Shown here: piece by piece, positions 1-5,504 of the stretch
Position numbering within the stretch: the stretch's first letter is position 1
Layout of the letters: each line of letters opens with the position of its first letter
DNA from: JANQRV01 sp964533785
Lineage (GTDB): Bacteria; Bacteroidota; Bacteroidia; Chitinophagales; Saprospiraceae
Assembly: GCA_964533785.1 (NCBI GenBank)
Contig: CAZHNG010000341.1
Span: forward strand, 1 to 7,282
Length of the DNA: 7,282 nt
Direction: 5' to 3'
Notes under the pieces: model-generated
Databases searched by the model: none
Told to the model about the DNA's origin: nothing
What the model saw: the letters and a program-made list of their open reading frames with translations, nothing else
Program-made: the position numbers and the translations under genes

Positions 1-10
1 CATGGAGCCC

Positions 11-40
11 AAAAAGAAAAAATTGAAATTTTTTCTTTTT
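11..40. repeat. Perfect 14-bp A/T inverted repeat (possible terminator)
   Basis: Bases 11-24 (AAAAAGAAAAAATT) are the exact reverse complement of 27-40, with two bases (GA) between them. As RNA this would form a hairpin of about 12-13 A-U-rich pairs, followed by only a short A-rich tail. It may be the bidirectional terminator of a gene left of the window, but almost no G-C pairs support the stem, so that role is uncertain. The symmetry itself is read directly from the sequence. Confidence 0.5.
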
Positions 41-71
41 AAACTCTATGTTCTCTATATCTCTATGCCTG

Positions 72-99
72 CCCGCCGAAATCCTTAGGTGTAGGCGGG
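72..99. repeat. Imperfect GC hairpin
   Basis: CCCGCC at 72-77 pairs with GGCGGG at 94-99, leaving a 16-base interior that can make only weak further pairs. It stands out as a GC-rich island in A/T-rich sequence. Short palindromes of this type are often dispersed in Bacteroidota genomes, and this is probably one copy or remnant. No function can be assigned. Confidence 0.4.
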
Positions 100-184
100 G
101 TTCGATAAAAATTTTGAGAGACGAAGTCTTGAAAAATCAAAGATTTCAAAAGTTCTTTAACTCGTTACTTAAATTAACTCTTAA

Positions 185-255
185 CCTGCCCAGACCCAGG
201 CGGACCCTACGTGGCGGGCCCTACGTGGACGGCTATGGTGCCAGCGGTCGGCAGG
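185..255. repeat. GC-rich hairpin enclosing a 14-bp tandem direct repeat
   Basis: CCTGCC at 185-190 can pair with GGCAGG at 250-255. After a two-base bulge, GACC at 193-196 can pair with GGTC at 246-249. Inside this arch are two tandem 14-bp units, 203-216 and 217-230, which share the exact 10-mer CCCTACGTGG (205-214 and 219-228). The structure would sit in the cydA 5' leader if transcription starts further upstream. It could be a dispersed repeat or a structured leader. There is no match to a riboswitch I recognise. Confidence 0.4.
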
Positions 256-259
256 ATGG

Positions 260-287
260 GCGTCTAGCGTCTAGCGTCTAGCGTCTA
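260..287. repeat. Four tandem copies of heptamer GCGTCTA
   Basis: Four uninterrupted exact copies of GCGTCTA occupy 260-266, 267-273, 274-280 and 281-287, ending 13 bases before the cydA ATG at 301. Perfect short tandem arrays are prone to copy-number change by slippage. Here a change would alter leader length without affecting the coding frame. Each copy contains CTAG or the start of it, a tetramer rare in many bacterial genomes. Confidence 0.85.
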
Positions 288-300
288 AAACAAAACAATC

Positions 301-1670
301 ATGGATGTTGAAATACTATCCCGGATCCAGTTTGCTTTCACCGTTGCTTTTCATTACATCTATCCACCTTTAAGTATCGGCTTGGGCCTGATCATGGTCA
401 TCATGGAAGGCTTGTACCTGCGAACGGGAAATAAGGTTTACGAAACGATGACCAAGTTCTGGACCAAGATCTTCGCCCTTACCTTTGGAATAGGCGTGGC
501 AACGGGCATCGTCATGGAATTCGAATTCGGGACCAATTGGGCGACCTATTCGCGTTATGTTGGTGATATTTTTGGCAGCGCTCTGGCCGCCGAAGGAATT
601 TTTGCTTTCGCCCTGGAAAGTGGATTTCTGGGAATACTTCTTTTTGGCTGGAACCGGGTAAGTTCCGTCGTACACTTCATCTCTACCCTGGGGGTTTGGC
701 TGGGCTCCATGTTTTCGGCGGTTTGGATCGTCGTGGCTAATAGCTGGCAGCAAACGCCGGCGGGCTATCACATTGTCGACAACGGCATGGAAGCCCGAGC
801 GGAAATTACCGATTTCTGAGCCATGGTATTTAATCCTTCCAGCGTAGACCGGCTCACTCACGTCTGGTCAGGGGCCATGCTTGCCGGCGCCTTCCTGGTG
901 TTGAGCGTTCACGCTTATTACCTGCTTAAAAACCGGCACGTCGATCTTTCCAAAAAGGCTTTCAAGATCGCNNNNNNNNNNCCACTGTATTCGCTCTTAG
1001 TCAATTGTTTACAGGTCACAAATCCGCTGAAGGTGTAGCGCATAACCAACCGGCGAAATTGGCCGCCTTAGAAGGACATTTCGATACCCTGGCCGTTGCC
1101 GATATGTATATCATGGGCTGGGTGAACAAGGAAAAACAGACCGTCACCGGATTGAAAGTACCGGCAGGACTGACCTTCCTGCTGCACCAGGATTTTACTA
1201 CGCCGGTAACCGGACTAAATGCATTCAAAGAAGAAGACCGGCCAACGGCTCTGAATGCCATCTTTCAATTCTACCACATCATGGTAGCCATCGGCATGTT
1301 TTTGATCGCATTGACGCTATACGCCTCCTACTGCTGGTGGCGGGGTACGCTTTTCCAAAAGAAATGGCTGTTGTGGATCTTTGTTCCAACCGTTTTATTA
1401 CCACAAATCGCCAATCAATTTGGATGGTACGCTGCGGAAATGGGCCGGCAGCCGTGGGTCGTATACGGTCACCTGCGTACTTCGGACGCCCTGTCTAAAG
1501 CGGTAACGGCCAACCAGGTTTTGTTCTCCTTAATCATGTTCACCATCATCTACTCCTTATTGTTTGTACTGTTCGTTTACCTGTTGAACAAAAAGATCAA
1601 ACACGGACCGGATGACGGAGAAATGATCGACCAACGGCCGAAACAGAAGGAAATGGCGGAAGTATTTTGA
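301..1670 (+). CDS. cydA: Cytochrome bd quinol oxidase subunit I, interrupted by in-frame stop and assembly gap
   Basis: CydA is the heme-bearing, quinol-oxidising subunit of the inner-membrane cytochrome bd oxidase, which reduces O2 to water with high affinity. Haem-ligand and proton-path residues are visible: H18 (E. coli H19), E98 and E106 (E. coli E99/E107), and a His in the segment DRLTHVW (E. coli H186). The quinol-loop segment KLAALEGHF, the ligand Met in FYHIMVAIG, and AEMGRQPW follow. Length is about 455 residues, shorter than E. coli CydA (522), fitting the short-Q-loop type. The start at 301 gives the conserved N-terminus. Two defects break the frame: TGA at 817-819 where the family has Trp (DF-W-AMVFNPSS), and 10 Ns at 972-981, after which reading resumes in another frame (984 on). 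Both flanks match CydA, so this is one gene. Whether it is a true pseudogene or an assembly fault cannot be told here. Confidence 0.93.
817..819 (+). other. In-frame TGA replacing a conserved Trp codon of cydA
   Basis: The codons run GAT TTC TGA GCC ATG GTA, giving D F stop A M V. CydA homologues read DFWAMVFNPSS here, so a single G-to-A change of TGG explains the stop. Other Trp codons in the window are TGG, and TGA also ends cydA and cydB, so general reassignment of TGA to Trp is unlikely. A sequencing or consensus error near a scaffold gap, or a genuine nonsense mutation, are the two simple explanations. Confidence 0.9.
972..981. other. Assembly gap (10 Ns) inside cydA
   Basis: The Ns break the cydA reading frame. 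Before the gap the frame ends F-K-I-A (codon 970-972 incomplete). After it the codon ending at 983 is probably Ala, followed by T-V-F-A-L-S-Q-L-F-T-G-H from 984. For an intact frame the missing length must be 2 plus a multiple of 3. Ten does not fit; 8 or 11 does, and 11 suits the usual family spacing. The N count is therefore a placeholder or off by at least one. Confidence 0.95.
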
Positions 1671-1777
1671 ATGTATAGGTGTTAGGTTATCTAAGTGATT
1701 ATGAAAATCCGACTCAATAACGCTATTAACCAAATCTTGCCCTTAATCTTAAACTCAACCTAAATTCTCAATAACTC
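1671..1777 (+). other. cydA-cydB spacer
   Basis: This 107-base A/T-rich spacer holds no open frame of note: the ATG at 1671 reads only four codons before a stop. I see no clear promoter or terminator. Co-transcription of cydA and cydB is assumed from family precedent, although the spacer is longer than is typical for a tight operon. Confidence 0.5.
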
Positions 1778-2815
1778 ATGGCAACTTTTTTAGGCATCGA
1801 TTATCCAACCTGGTGGTTCTTAGTAGTCGGCGGCGTATTTTCCGGCTACGCTATTCTCGACGGATTTGACCTGGGAGCTGGTGCCTGGCATTTGTTCCTG
1901 AAAAAAGAGAACAGCCGCCGGATCGCCCTGAATGCGGTAGGCCCCGTTTGGGATGGCAACGAAGTATGGTTGGTTATCGGGGGCGGGACGCTCTTTGCCG
2001 GTTTTCCGGTTGTCTATGCATCTTTATTTTCGGCGATGTACATTCCCTTTATGCTGTTTTTGGCAGCGCTGATCTTCCGGGCTATTTCCATTGAGTTTCG
2101 AAGTAAAGAGCCGATGAAATGGTGGCGCAACATGTGGGATATTAGTTATAGTGTATCCAGTATTCTCCTGGCCTTTCTTTTAGGTGTTGTACTAGGGAAT
2201 GTTTTGCAAGGGATCTCGATCGGTGAAAATTTCGAATACCAGGGTGATGGGCTGGTGGAATTTCTCAATCCTTATGCCATTATGGTAGGTATCACCACAT
2301 TGGCTTTGTTCATGATGCACGGTGCCATCTACCTGACGATGAAAACGGAGGGCCGCTTATTCGCCAAATTGACCATTTTATTGAGAAATGCGATCATCTT
2401 TTTCATCATTTCTTTCTCCCTGGCGACCCTTTACACGCTCCTATACATCCCCCACCTATCGGACGATTTCAAGAACAATCCCCAGTTATTCATCGTACCT
2501 GCCCTTGCGTTTCTTAGCATTGCCAATATTCCCCGCCTGGCACGCAAACGCCGGTACATGTCGGCCTTCATTTTCTCTTCCCTCACCGTGGTCTTATTAT
2601 TAGTTTTAGTGGCGATTGAATTGTATCCGGTCTTACTTTTCTCAACCATTAATGAAACTTATAATATTACTATCAATAACGCCGCTTCATCTGAAAAGTC
2701 CTTGGGTATAATGCTGACCATTGCGGCTATCGGTGCGCCGCTGGTAGCTGCCTATACGATCTTTGTGTACAAGACTTTTGCGGGCAAGGTGAAGATAGAT
2801 GAAATGAGCTATTGA
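1778..2815 (+). CDS. cydB: Cytochrome bd quinol oxidase subunit II
   Basis: CydB is the second core integral-membrane subunit of cytochrome bd oxidase. It pairs with CydA to hold the haem group and shape the oxygen and proton routes. The 345-residue product has the hallmark segments YAILDGFDLGAGA (residues 24-36) and VGPVWDGNEVWLV (54-66), in which D31 and D59 match E. coli CydB D29 and D58. FRSK and the following RNMWD (about residues 107-121) are also family signatures. Repeated hydrophobic segments run the whole length, consistent with 8-9 membrane helices. Length is close to other short CydB proteins. The ATG at 1778 gives the usual short N-terminus before the first helix. No cydX-like small frame follows: the stop lies 23 bases from the end of a convergent gene. 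No cydC or cydD is in the window. Confidence 0.97.
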   Translation: MATFLGIDYPTWWFLVVGGVFSGYAILDGFDLGAGAWHLFLKKENSRRIALNAVGPVWDGNEVWLVIGGGTLFAGFPVVYASLFSAMYIPFMLFLAALIFRAISIEFRSKEPMKWWRNMWDISYSVSSILLAFLLGVVLGNVLQGISIGENFEYQGDGLVEFLNPYAIMVGITTLALFMMHGAIYLTMKTEGRLFAKLTILLRNAIIFFIISFSLATLYTLLYIPHLSDDFKNNPQLFIVPALAFLSIANIPRLARKRRYMSAFIFSSLTVVLLLVLVAIELYPVLLFSTINETYNITINNAASSEKSLGIMLTIAAIGAPLVAAYTIFVYKTFAGKVKIDEMSY

Positions 2816-2838
2816 TATTGATCAGGAGGAGAGTGAAG

Positions 2839-3552
2839 CTACAAATACCTGGTTCTAATAACTTCAAAATTCCGCACCGAGAAATAATCATCAATCCCAA
2901 AATCTGTGTTTATTACGATACCGCCTAGTAATCCTATTTTATCTACTTTAAACTCACTTTTCACCTCTCTGAGGTATTCATGTAGCATTTTATCAATAAG
3001 CTCAAAAGTGCATTCCGTAATTTTTCTTTGTGGAGACTTATCATTTATAATCTCCTCCCTTCTTGGGAACAGTAAACTTTCTAAGTAGGTCTGCTGGTAA
3101 TCATCCTGTTTTATTTTTGGTGAATAAGTATCATCCTGAAACCTATCCAAAGCCAGCATGAGTGCACCACAGCAAGCACCGGCATTTTCTTGTCTGGGGC
3201 GATACATTTTTCCTACTTCATTATCTAAGGTAACCCCGATATGCGGACCGTAAAAAATCATAGCGGTTCCATTATCCGGGATATGATGTGCAAATGCGGT
3301 TAAACCCGTTATTCCAGCATAGGGTAATCCCCCCAAACCACCTAAAAAGAACGGTCCCCAAACCACACTAAAGAATGAGGTTGATGGAATGTTGATATCA
3401 TCGGAACATAAACTGGTTGCCATGAGCATCTTGGAGATATCAATATCATGACCATTTTGTAACAGCCCAAGATACCTTATGGAAGTATCGCGGGTATCGA
3501 GTGCATCCGGATAATGATCAAGCACAATTTTTTCAAATCTTTTTTGCAGCAT
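2839..3552 (-). CDS. LCIB-like putative beta-carbonic anhydrase
   Basis: The 237-residue product resembles the C-terminal domain of the LCIB (low-CO2-inducible B) family, a divergent beta-carbonic anhydrase group first known from algae. The match, by my recall of the family, rests on the central block: GPFFLGGLGGLPYAG (66-80), TGLTAFAHHIPDNG (82-95), FYGPHIGVT (100-108), EVGK (112-115) and AGACCGAL (125-132). Candidate zinc ligands are C49 (in CSDDIN), H104 and C127 or C128. D51 or D52 may be the dyad Asp. If active it would interconvert CO2 and bicarbonate in the cytoplasm; there is no signal peptide or membrane segment. Some LCIB proteins keep the fold without activity, so catalysis is inferred. 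It is last in a likely unit with the cysteine-rich gene 41 bases upstream, and it converges on cydB. It is visibly more A/T-rich than cydAB, which may reflect separate origin. Confidence 0.75.
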   Translation of the reverse strand: MLQKRFEKIVLDHYPDALDTRDTSIRYLGLLQNGHDIDISKMLMATSLCSDDINIPSTSFFSVVWGPFFLGGLGGLPYAGITGLTAFAHHIPDNGTAMIFYGPHIGVTLDNEVGKMYRPRQENAGACCGALMLALDRFQDDTYSPKIKQDDYQQTYLESLLFPRREEIINDKSPQRKITECTFELIDKMLHEYLREVKSEFKVDKIGLLGGIVINTDFGIDDYFSVRNFEVIRTRYL

Positions 3553-3593
3553 CTGTTTTAATTTTAGGTTTATCTTATAAAGATATCATTTTT

Positions 3594-4019
3594 TTATTCT
3601 CCTTCAAAATACCAACCTGCCGGCCTAATTTCGAAATCCCAAATGTCTTTGAATGGATAGGCCGCATCTAGTGCTTTTCTTTGATTGAATGGCTTCTTCT
3701 GACTTATTTTCCAATCTTTCCTGTCCATTGTTCCCAACACAAAATAATGCCCTGGATCGAAGCGGAACCCTAGATTTGAAACAATTTGTCCCAAAATAGT
3801 TTCAATCTCTGATTTTTGTCCAATTATTAATTCACAATACGTACAAAATTTACAGGATTTATTGAGTGAAATTAGCTGATGGAAATTAGCAGATTTCTCT
3901 TCATAATGTATCACCAGGCAATATTTTCTCACTTTAGTCTTGTTATCACATTTGGGACAATTTGTCCATTTGTATTCATCATGCGGATTAAGATAAAAAT
4001 AGTATTTTGACTTCTGCAT
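3594..4019 (-). CDS. Hypothetical cysteine-rich (zinc-ribbon-like) protein
   Basis: This 141-residue protein is not one I can assign to a named family. It has C21-P-K-C24, a further Cys at 34, and C56-K-F-C59-T-Y-C62, a pattern that could form a zinc ribbon from two CxxC pairs about 35 residues apart. The rest is rich in aromatic residues and Lys (for example YYFYL near the N-terminus and RPAGWYFEGE at the end). It has no signal peptide or membrane helix, so it is probably cytoplasmic. The ATG at 4019 is the first in-frame start; an ATG about 28 bases upstream is out of frame. It sits 60 bases after the HxlR gene and 41 before the LCIB-like gene on the same strand, suggesting co-transcription. 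A role as a metal-binding or nucleic-acid-binding accessory is possible but unsupported. Confidence 0.75.
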   Translation of the reverse strand: MQKSKYYFYLNPHDEYKWTNCPKCDNKTKVRKYCLVIHYEEKSANFHQLISLNKSCKFCTYCELIIGQKSEIETILGQIVSNLGFRFDPGHYFVLGTMDRKDWKISQKKPFNQRKALDAAYPFKDIWDFEIRPAGWYFEGE

Positions 4020-4062
4020 ATCTTTTGTTTTTTACTTGCATCCATGGGGTATTTTGTGAAAA

Positions 4063-4086
4063 AACTTCGTCGTTCTACATCAAGTT
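4063..4086 (-). terminator. Weak hairpin plus U-tract after the HxlR gene
   Basis: Reading the minus strand, AACTT (4086-4082) can pair with AAGTT (4067-4063) around a 14-base loop, and the stem runs into six T's ending at 4059. The stem is short and A-U-rich, so at most it would attenuate transcription between the regulator and the cysteine-rich gene. It begins over the last codons of the regulator. Confidence 0.25.
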
Positions 4087-4508
4087 GCAGCTAGTTTTTC
4101 CCTATACTTCTTCTCTAACGTACTGGCAAAAGCCATTTTATCATCCCGTAGCAACTCCATTTCTTTACCATTAATAATGGATGGATGTAAATCCCTTAGG
4201 TAACTATCGCTCCACAACGCAAGTTCTAAGAGTACGGGGGTTAAAGCCAATCCCTTATTCGTTAAGAGATAAAGGTTGGTCTTCTTGTTATTCGGTCGTT
4301 TGGTTTTTATTATTATTCCCAGTTCTTCCAGCAGTTTGAGCTTGGTCGAGAGAATATTCGTGGCAATAGCTTCCTCACTCTCCGTAAAGTCTTTAAAAGT
4401 TTCCTTCCCCTCTATTAACATCTGTTTGATGATGACCAATATCCATTTATCGCCTAAAACGTCAATGGCTGAGGTAAACGGACAATTGCATCTGAATTTA
4501 TGTGGCAT
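4080..4508 (-). CDS. HxlR-family winged-helix transcriptional regulator
   Basis: HxlR (DUF24) proteins are small dimeric winged-helix DNA-binding regulators; several sense electrophiles or redox state through an N-terminal cysteine. The 142-residue product shows the family signature CNCPFTSAIDVLGDKW (7-22), the recognition region ending in LSTKLKLLEELGII (53-66), the wing around KTKRPNNKKTNLYLLTNKG (68-86), and the C-terminal helix LTPVLLELALWSD (88-100). C7 and C9 lie where the sensing Cys of the family sits. The minus-strand start at 4508 is preceded by AAGGAG (4524-4519), an unusually good Shine-Dalgarno for this phylum, with a 10-base spacer. The gene is divergent from the lipoprotein gene, and the shared intergenic region holds three dyads that are its likely operators, one of them close to its own start. 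Autoregulation is therefore inferred. It may also be the first gene of the three-gene minus-strand unit. Confidence 0.93.
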   Translation of the reverse strand: MPHKFRCNCPFTSAIDVLGDKWILVIIKQMLIEGKETFKDFTESEEAIATNILSTKLKLLEELGIIIKTKRPNNKKTNLYLLTNKGLALTPVLLELALWSDSYLRDLHPSIINGKEMELLRDDKMAFASTLEKKYREKLAAT

Positions 4509-4518
4509 AGGTTAACTG

Positions 4519-4524
4519 CTCCTT
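4519..4524 (-). promoter_or_regulatory. Shine-Dalgarno AAGGAG of the HxlR gene
   Basis: On the minus strand AAGGAG is followed by 10 bases and then ATG at 4508. Other genes here lack such a site. It supports this start, although the spacing is slightly long. Confidence 0.5.
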
Positions 4525-4529
4525 AAATT

Positions 4530-4550
4530 TTACTTGCAAAATAAAAGTTT
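4530..4550. promoter_or_regulatory. Putative HxlR operator, copy 1
   Basis: This site begins TTACTTGC and ends AAAGTTT, separated by six bases. It is related to two further copies downstream. Its left half is perfect and its right arm ends in TTT instead of TAA. It lies 22-42 bases upstream of the regulator ATG, where binding could block the regulator's own transcription. Confidence 0.6.
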
Positions 4551-4559
4551 TTATTCAAA

Positions 4560-4580
4560 TTACTTGCTATTTGAAAGTAA
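4560..4580. promoter_or_regulatory. Putative HxlR operator, copy 2 (best dyad)
   Basis: The site reads TTACTTGC, then six bases, then AAAGTAA. The outer six bases on each side (TTACTT and AAGTAA) are exact inverted repeats, and 16 of 21 positions are symmetric. It covers the TTG element of the predicted lipoprotein promoter. Its centre is 30 bases from copy 1, close to three helical turns. TTAC/GTAA arms resemble operators described for the Bacillus regulator CatR of the same family, though the spacer here is longer. Confidence 0.65.
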
Positions 4581-4594
4581 TTTGAATACATTTG
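4564..4594 (+). promoter_or_regulatory. Bacteroidota-type promoter of the lipoprotein gene
   Basis: TTG at 4564-4566 is followed by 20 bases and then TACATTTG at 4587-4594, an exact match to the TANNTTTG minus-7 element of Bacteroidota promoters at a usual spacing. Transcription would start near 4600, giving a leader of about 25 bases before the ATG at 4626. The TTG lies in operator copy 2 and the minus-7 element runs into copy 3, so bound regulator would be expected to repress. Confidence 0.55.
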
Positions 4595-4612
4595 CTTGCA
4601 TATCAAAAGTAA
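4592..4612. promoter_or_regulatory. Putative HxlR operator, copy 3
   Basis: This site begins TTGCTTGC and ends AAAGTAA with six bases between, differing from the other left arms only by G for A at position 3. Its centre is 32 bases from copy 2. It overlaps the end of the predicted minus-7 element and the likely transcription start of the lipoprotein gene. Confidence 0.6.
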
Positions 4613-4625
4613 TAAATTTTTAAGT

Positions 4626-5498
4626 ATGAGACAATTATTTGTAATCCTTTTGTTTACAGGCTTAATCGCTGCCTGTAAATCGACAAGCAATAATCAACAA
4701 TCTAAAACTACAACAATGAGTAAAAAAGAAACCGTAGGTACTTTTTTGGGTGCCGTGCTGCAAAACGATCCTGCAACCATGCGTAAATTGGCGAATGCCG
4801 ACTACATCCAGCACAATCCATTTATTCCAACAGGGCTTGAGCCGTTTATTCAAATGCTGCCTGTACTACAGGAAAACGGAACTACTGCTGAAAACATTCG
4901 CATGTTCCAGGATGGCAATTACGTGTTTATGCACAACATTTGGAGAAACGCCAAGCCTTTTGGGGCGGATGAGATGGTATCTTTTGATATCATCCGCTTA
5001 GATGAGCATGGTAAAGTTGCGGAGCATTGGGATGCTATGACTCCATTAGCGGAAGAAACCGCTAGCGGAAGAACACAAACGGATGGCCCTACTCAGGCAA
5101 CCGACCTGGATAAGACTGCCGATAACAAAGCAATCGCCAAGGCTATGGTTGAAGATATTCTGATGGGTAAGAACCCGGACAAGATTACCGACTACATCAG
5201 TGCCGAACAATACGACCAACATAATCCCGGGATAAAAGACGGGTTGTCGGGAATCATTGAAGCTGTGGAGTACCTCACTTCACAGAACAATATGTTCAAA
5301 TACACCAAAATCCATAAAGTATTGGGCGAAGGTAACTTCGTACTTACTGTAAGTGAAGGCGATTGGAACGGCAAGCGCCAAGTATTTTACGATTTGCTTC
5401 GCTTCGAAAATGGTAAAGCCGTGGAGCACTGGGATGTGATCCAGGAAATCCCTACCGAAAATTTAGCGAACGATAATGGAATGTTTGGATTTGAATAA
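4626..5498 (+). CDS. Lipoprotein with tandem SnoaL/NTF2-like domains
   Basis: The 290-residue product starts with a lipoprotein signal peptide ending in LIAAC, so Cys17 is the expected lipidated residue and the protein is probably anchored in the periplasm or outer membrane. Two similar SnoaL-like domains follow, at about 35-142 and 167-277. Each has a QHNP motif (62-65 and 198-201), a GN(Y/F)V strand (97-100 and 236-239), and a final EHWD motif (133-136 and 267-270). This matches the predicted SnoaL-like aldol-condensation family (COG4922) as I recall it; no substrate is known, and the name is structural only. I chose ATG 4626 over an in-frame TTG at 4596 because it gives a clean signal peptide and a 25-base leader. 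The gene is divergent from the HxlR regulator, whose likely operators overlap its promoter, so it is probably the main target. A linker rich in Thr, Gln and Asp (about 145-165) joins the domains. Confidence 0.88.
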   Translation: MRQLFVILLFTGLIAACKSTSNNQQSKTTTMSKKETVGTFLGAVLQNDPATMRKLANADYIQHNPFIPTGLEPFIQMLPVLQENGTTAENIRMFQDGNYVFMHNIWRNAKPFGADEMVSFDIIRLDEHGKVAEHWDAMTPLAEETASGRTQTDGPTQATDLDKTADNKAIAKAMVEDILMGKNPDKITDYISAEQYDQHNPGIKDGLSGIIEAVEYLTSQNNMFKYTKIHKVLGEGNFVLTVSEGDWNGKRQVFYDLLRFENGKAVEHWDVIQEIPTENLANDNGMFGFE

Positions 5499-5504
5499 AA
5501 GACC

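Larger units (their letters stand above)
1..300. other. Region upstream of cydA, no confident gene
   Basis: I find no convincing gene in this stretch. An open frame at 48-281 gives a low-complexity basic peptide with no recognisable family, and it runs through repeats, so I do not call it. The first 180 bases are A/T-rich. Bases 185-260 turn abruptly GC-rich, and the region ends in a heptamer repeat. I see no good Bacteroidota promoter (TTG plus TANNTTTG) close to cydA and no Shine-Dalgarno sequence. The 14 bases before the cydA ATG are A-rich, as is common for translation starts in this phylum. The cydA promoter could lie in the A/T-rich half, which would give a long structured leader. Confidence 0.6.

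Noticed and set aside
48..281. Open frame of 77 codons upstream of cydA
   Set aside because: The product is low-complexity and basic, resembles no family, and its 3' part is the direct and heptamer repeats.
301..819. TGA decoded as Trp (alternative genetic code)
   Set aside because: TGG is used for Trp throughout, and TGA is the natural end of cydA and cydB.
370..861. Long minus-strand open frame of 163 codons opposite cydA
   Set aside because: It lies antisense to clearly conserved CydA coding sequence and its translation matches nothing recognisable.
823..1038. Separate small gene starting at ATG 823
   Set aside because: It is the continuation of cydA in the same frame after the TGA; its end beyond the Ns is a frame artefact.
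2816..2838. cydX-like small gene or terminator after cydB
   Set aside because: Only 23 bases separate cydB from the convergent gene, with no small frame and no stable hairpin.
4596..4625. Upstream TTG start for the lipoprotein gene
   Set aside because: It would add ten residues before a clean lipoprotein signal peptide and begins inside operator copy 3, upstream of the likely transcription start.
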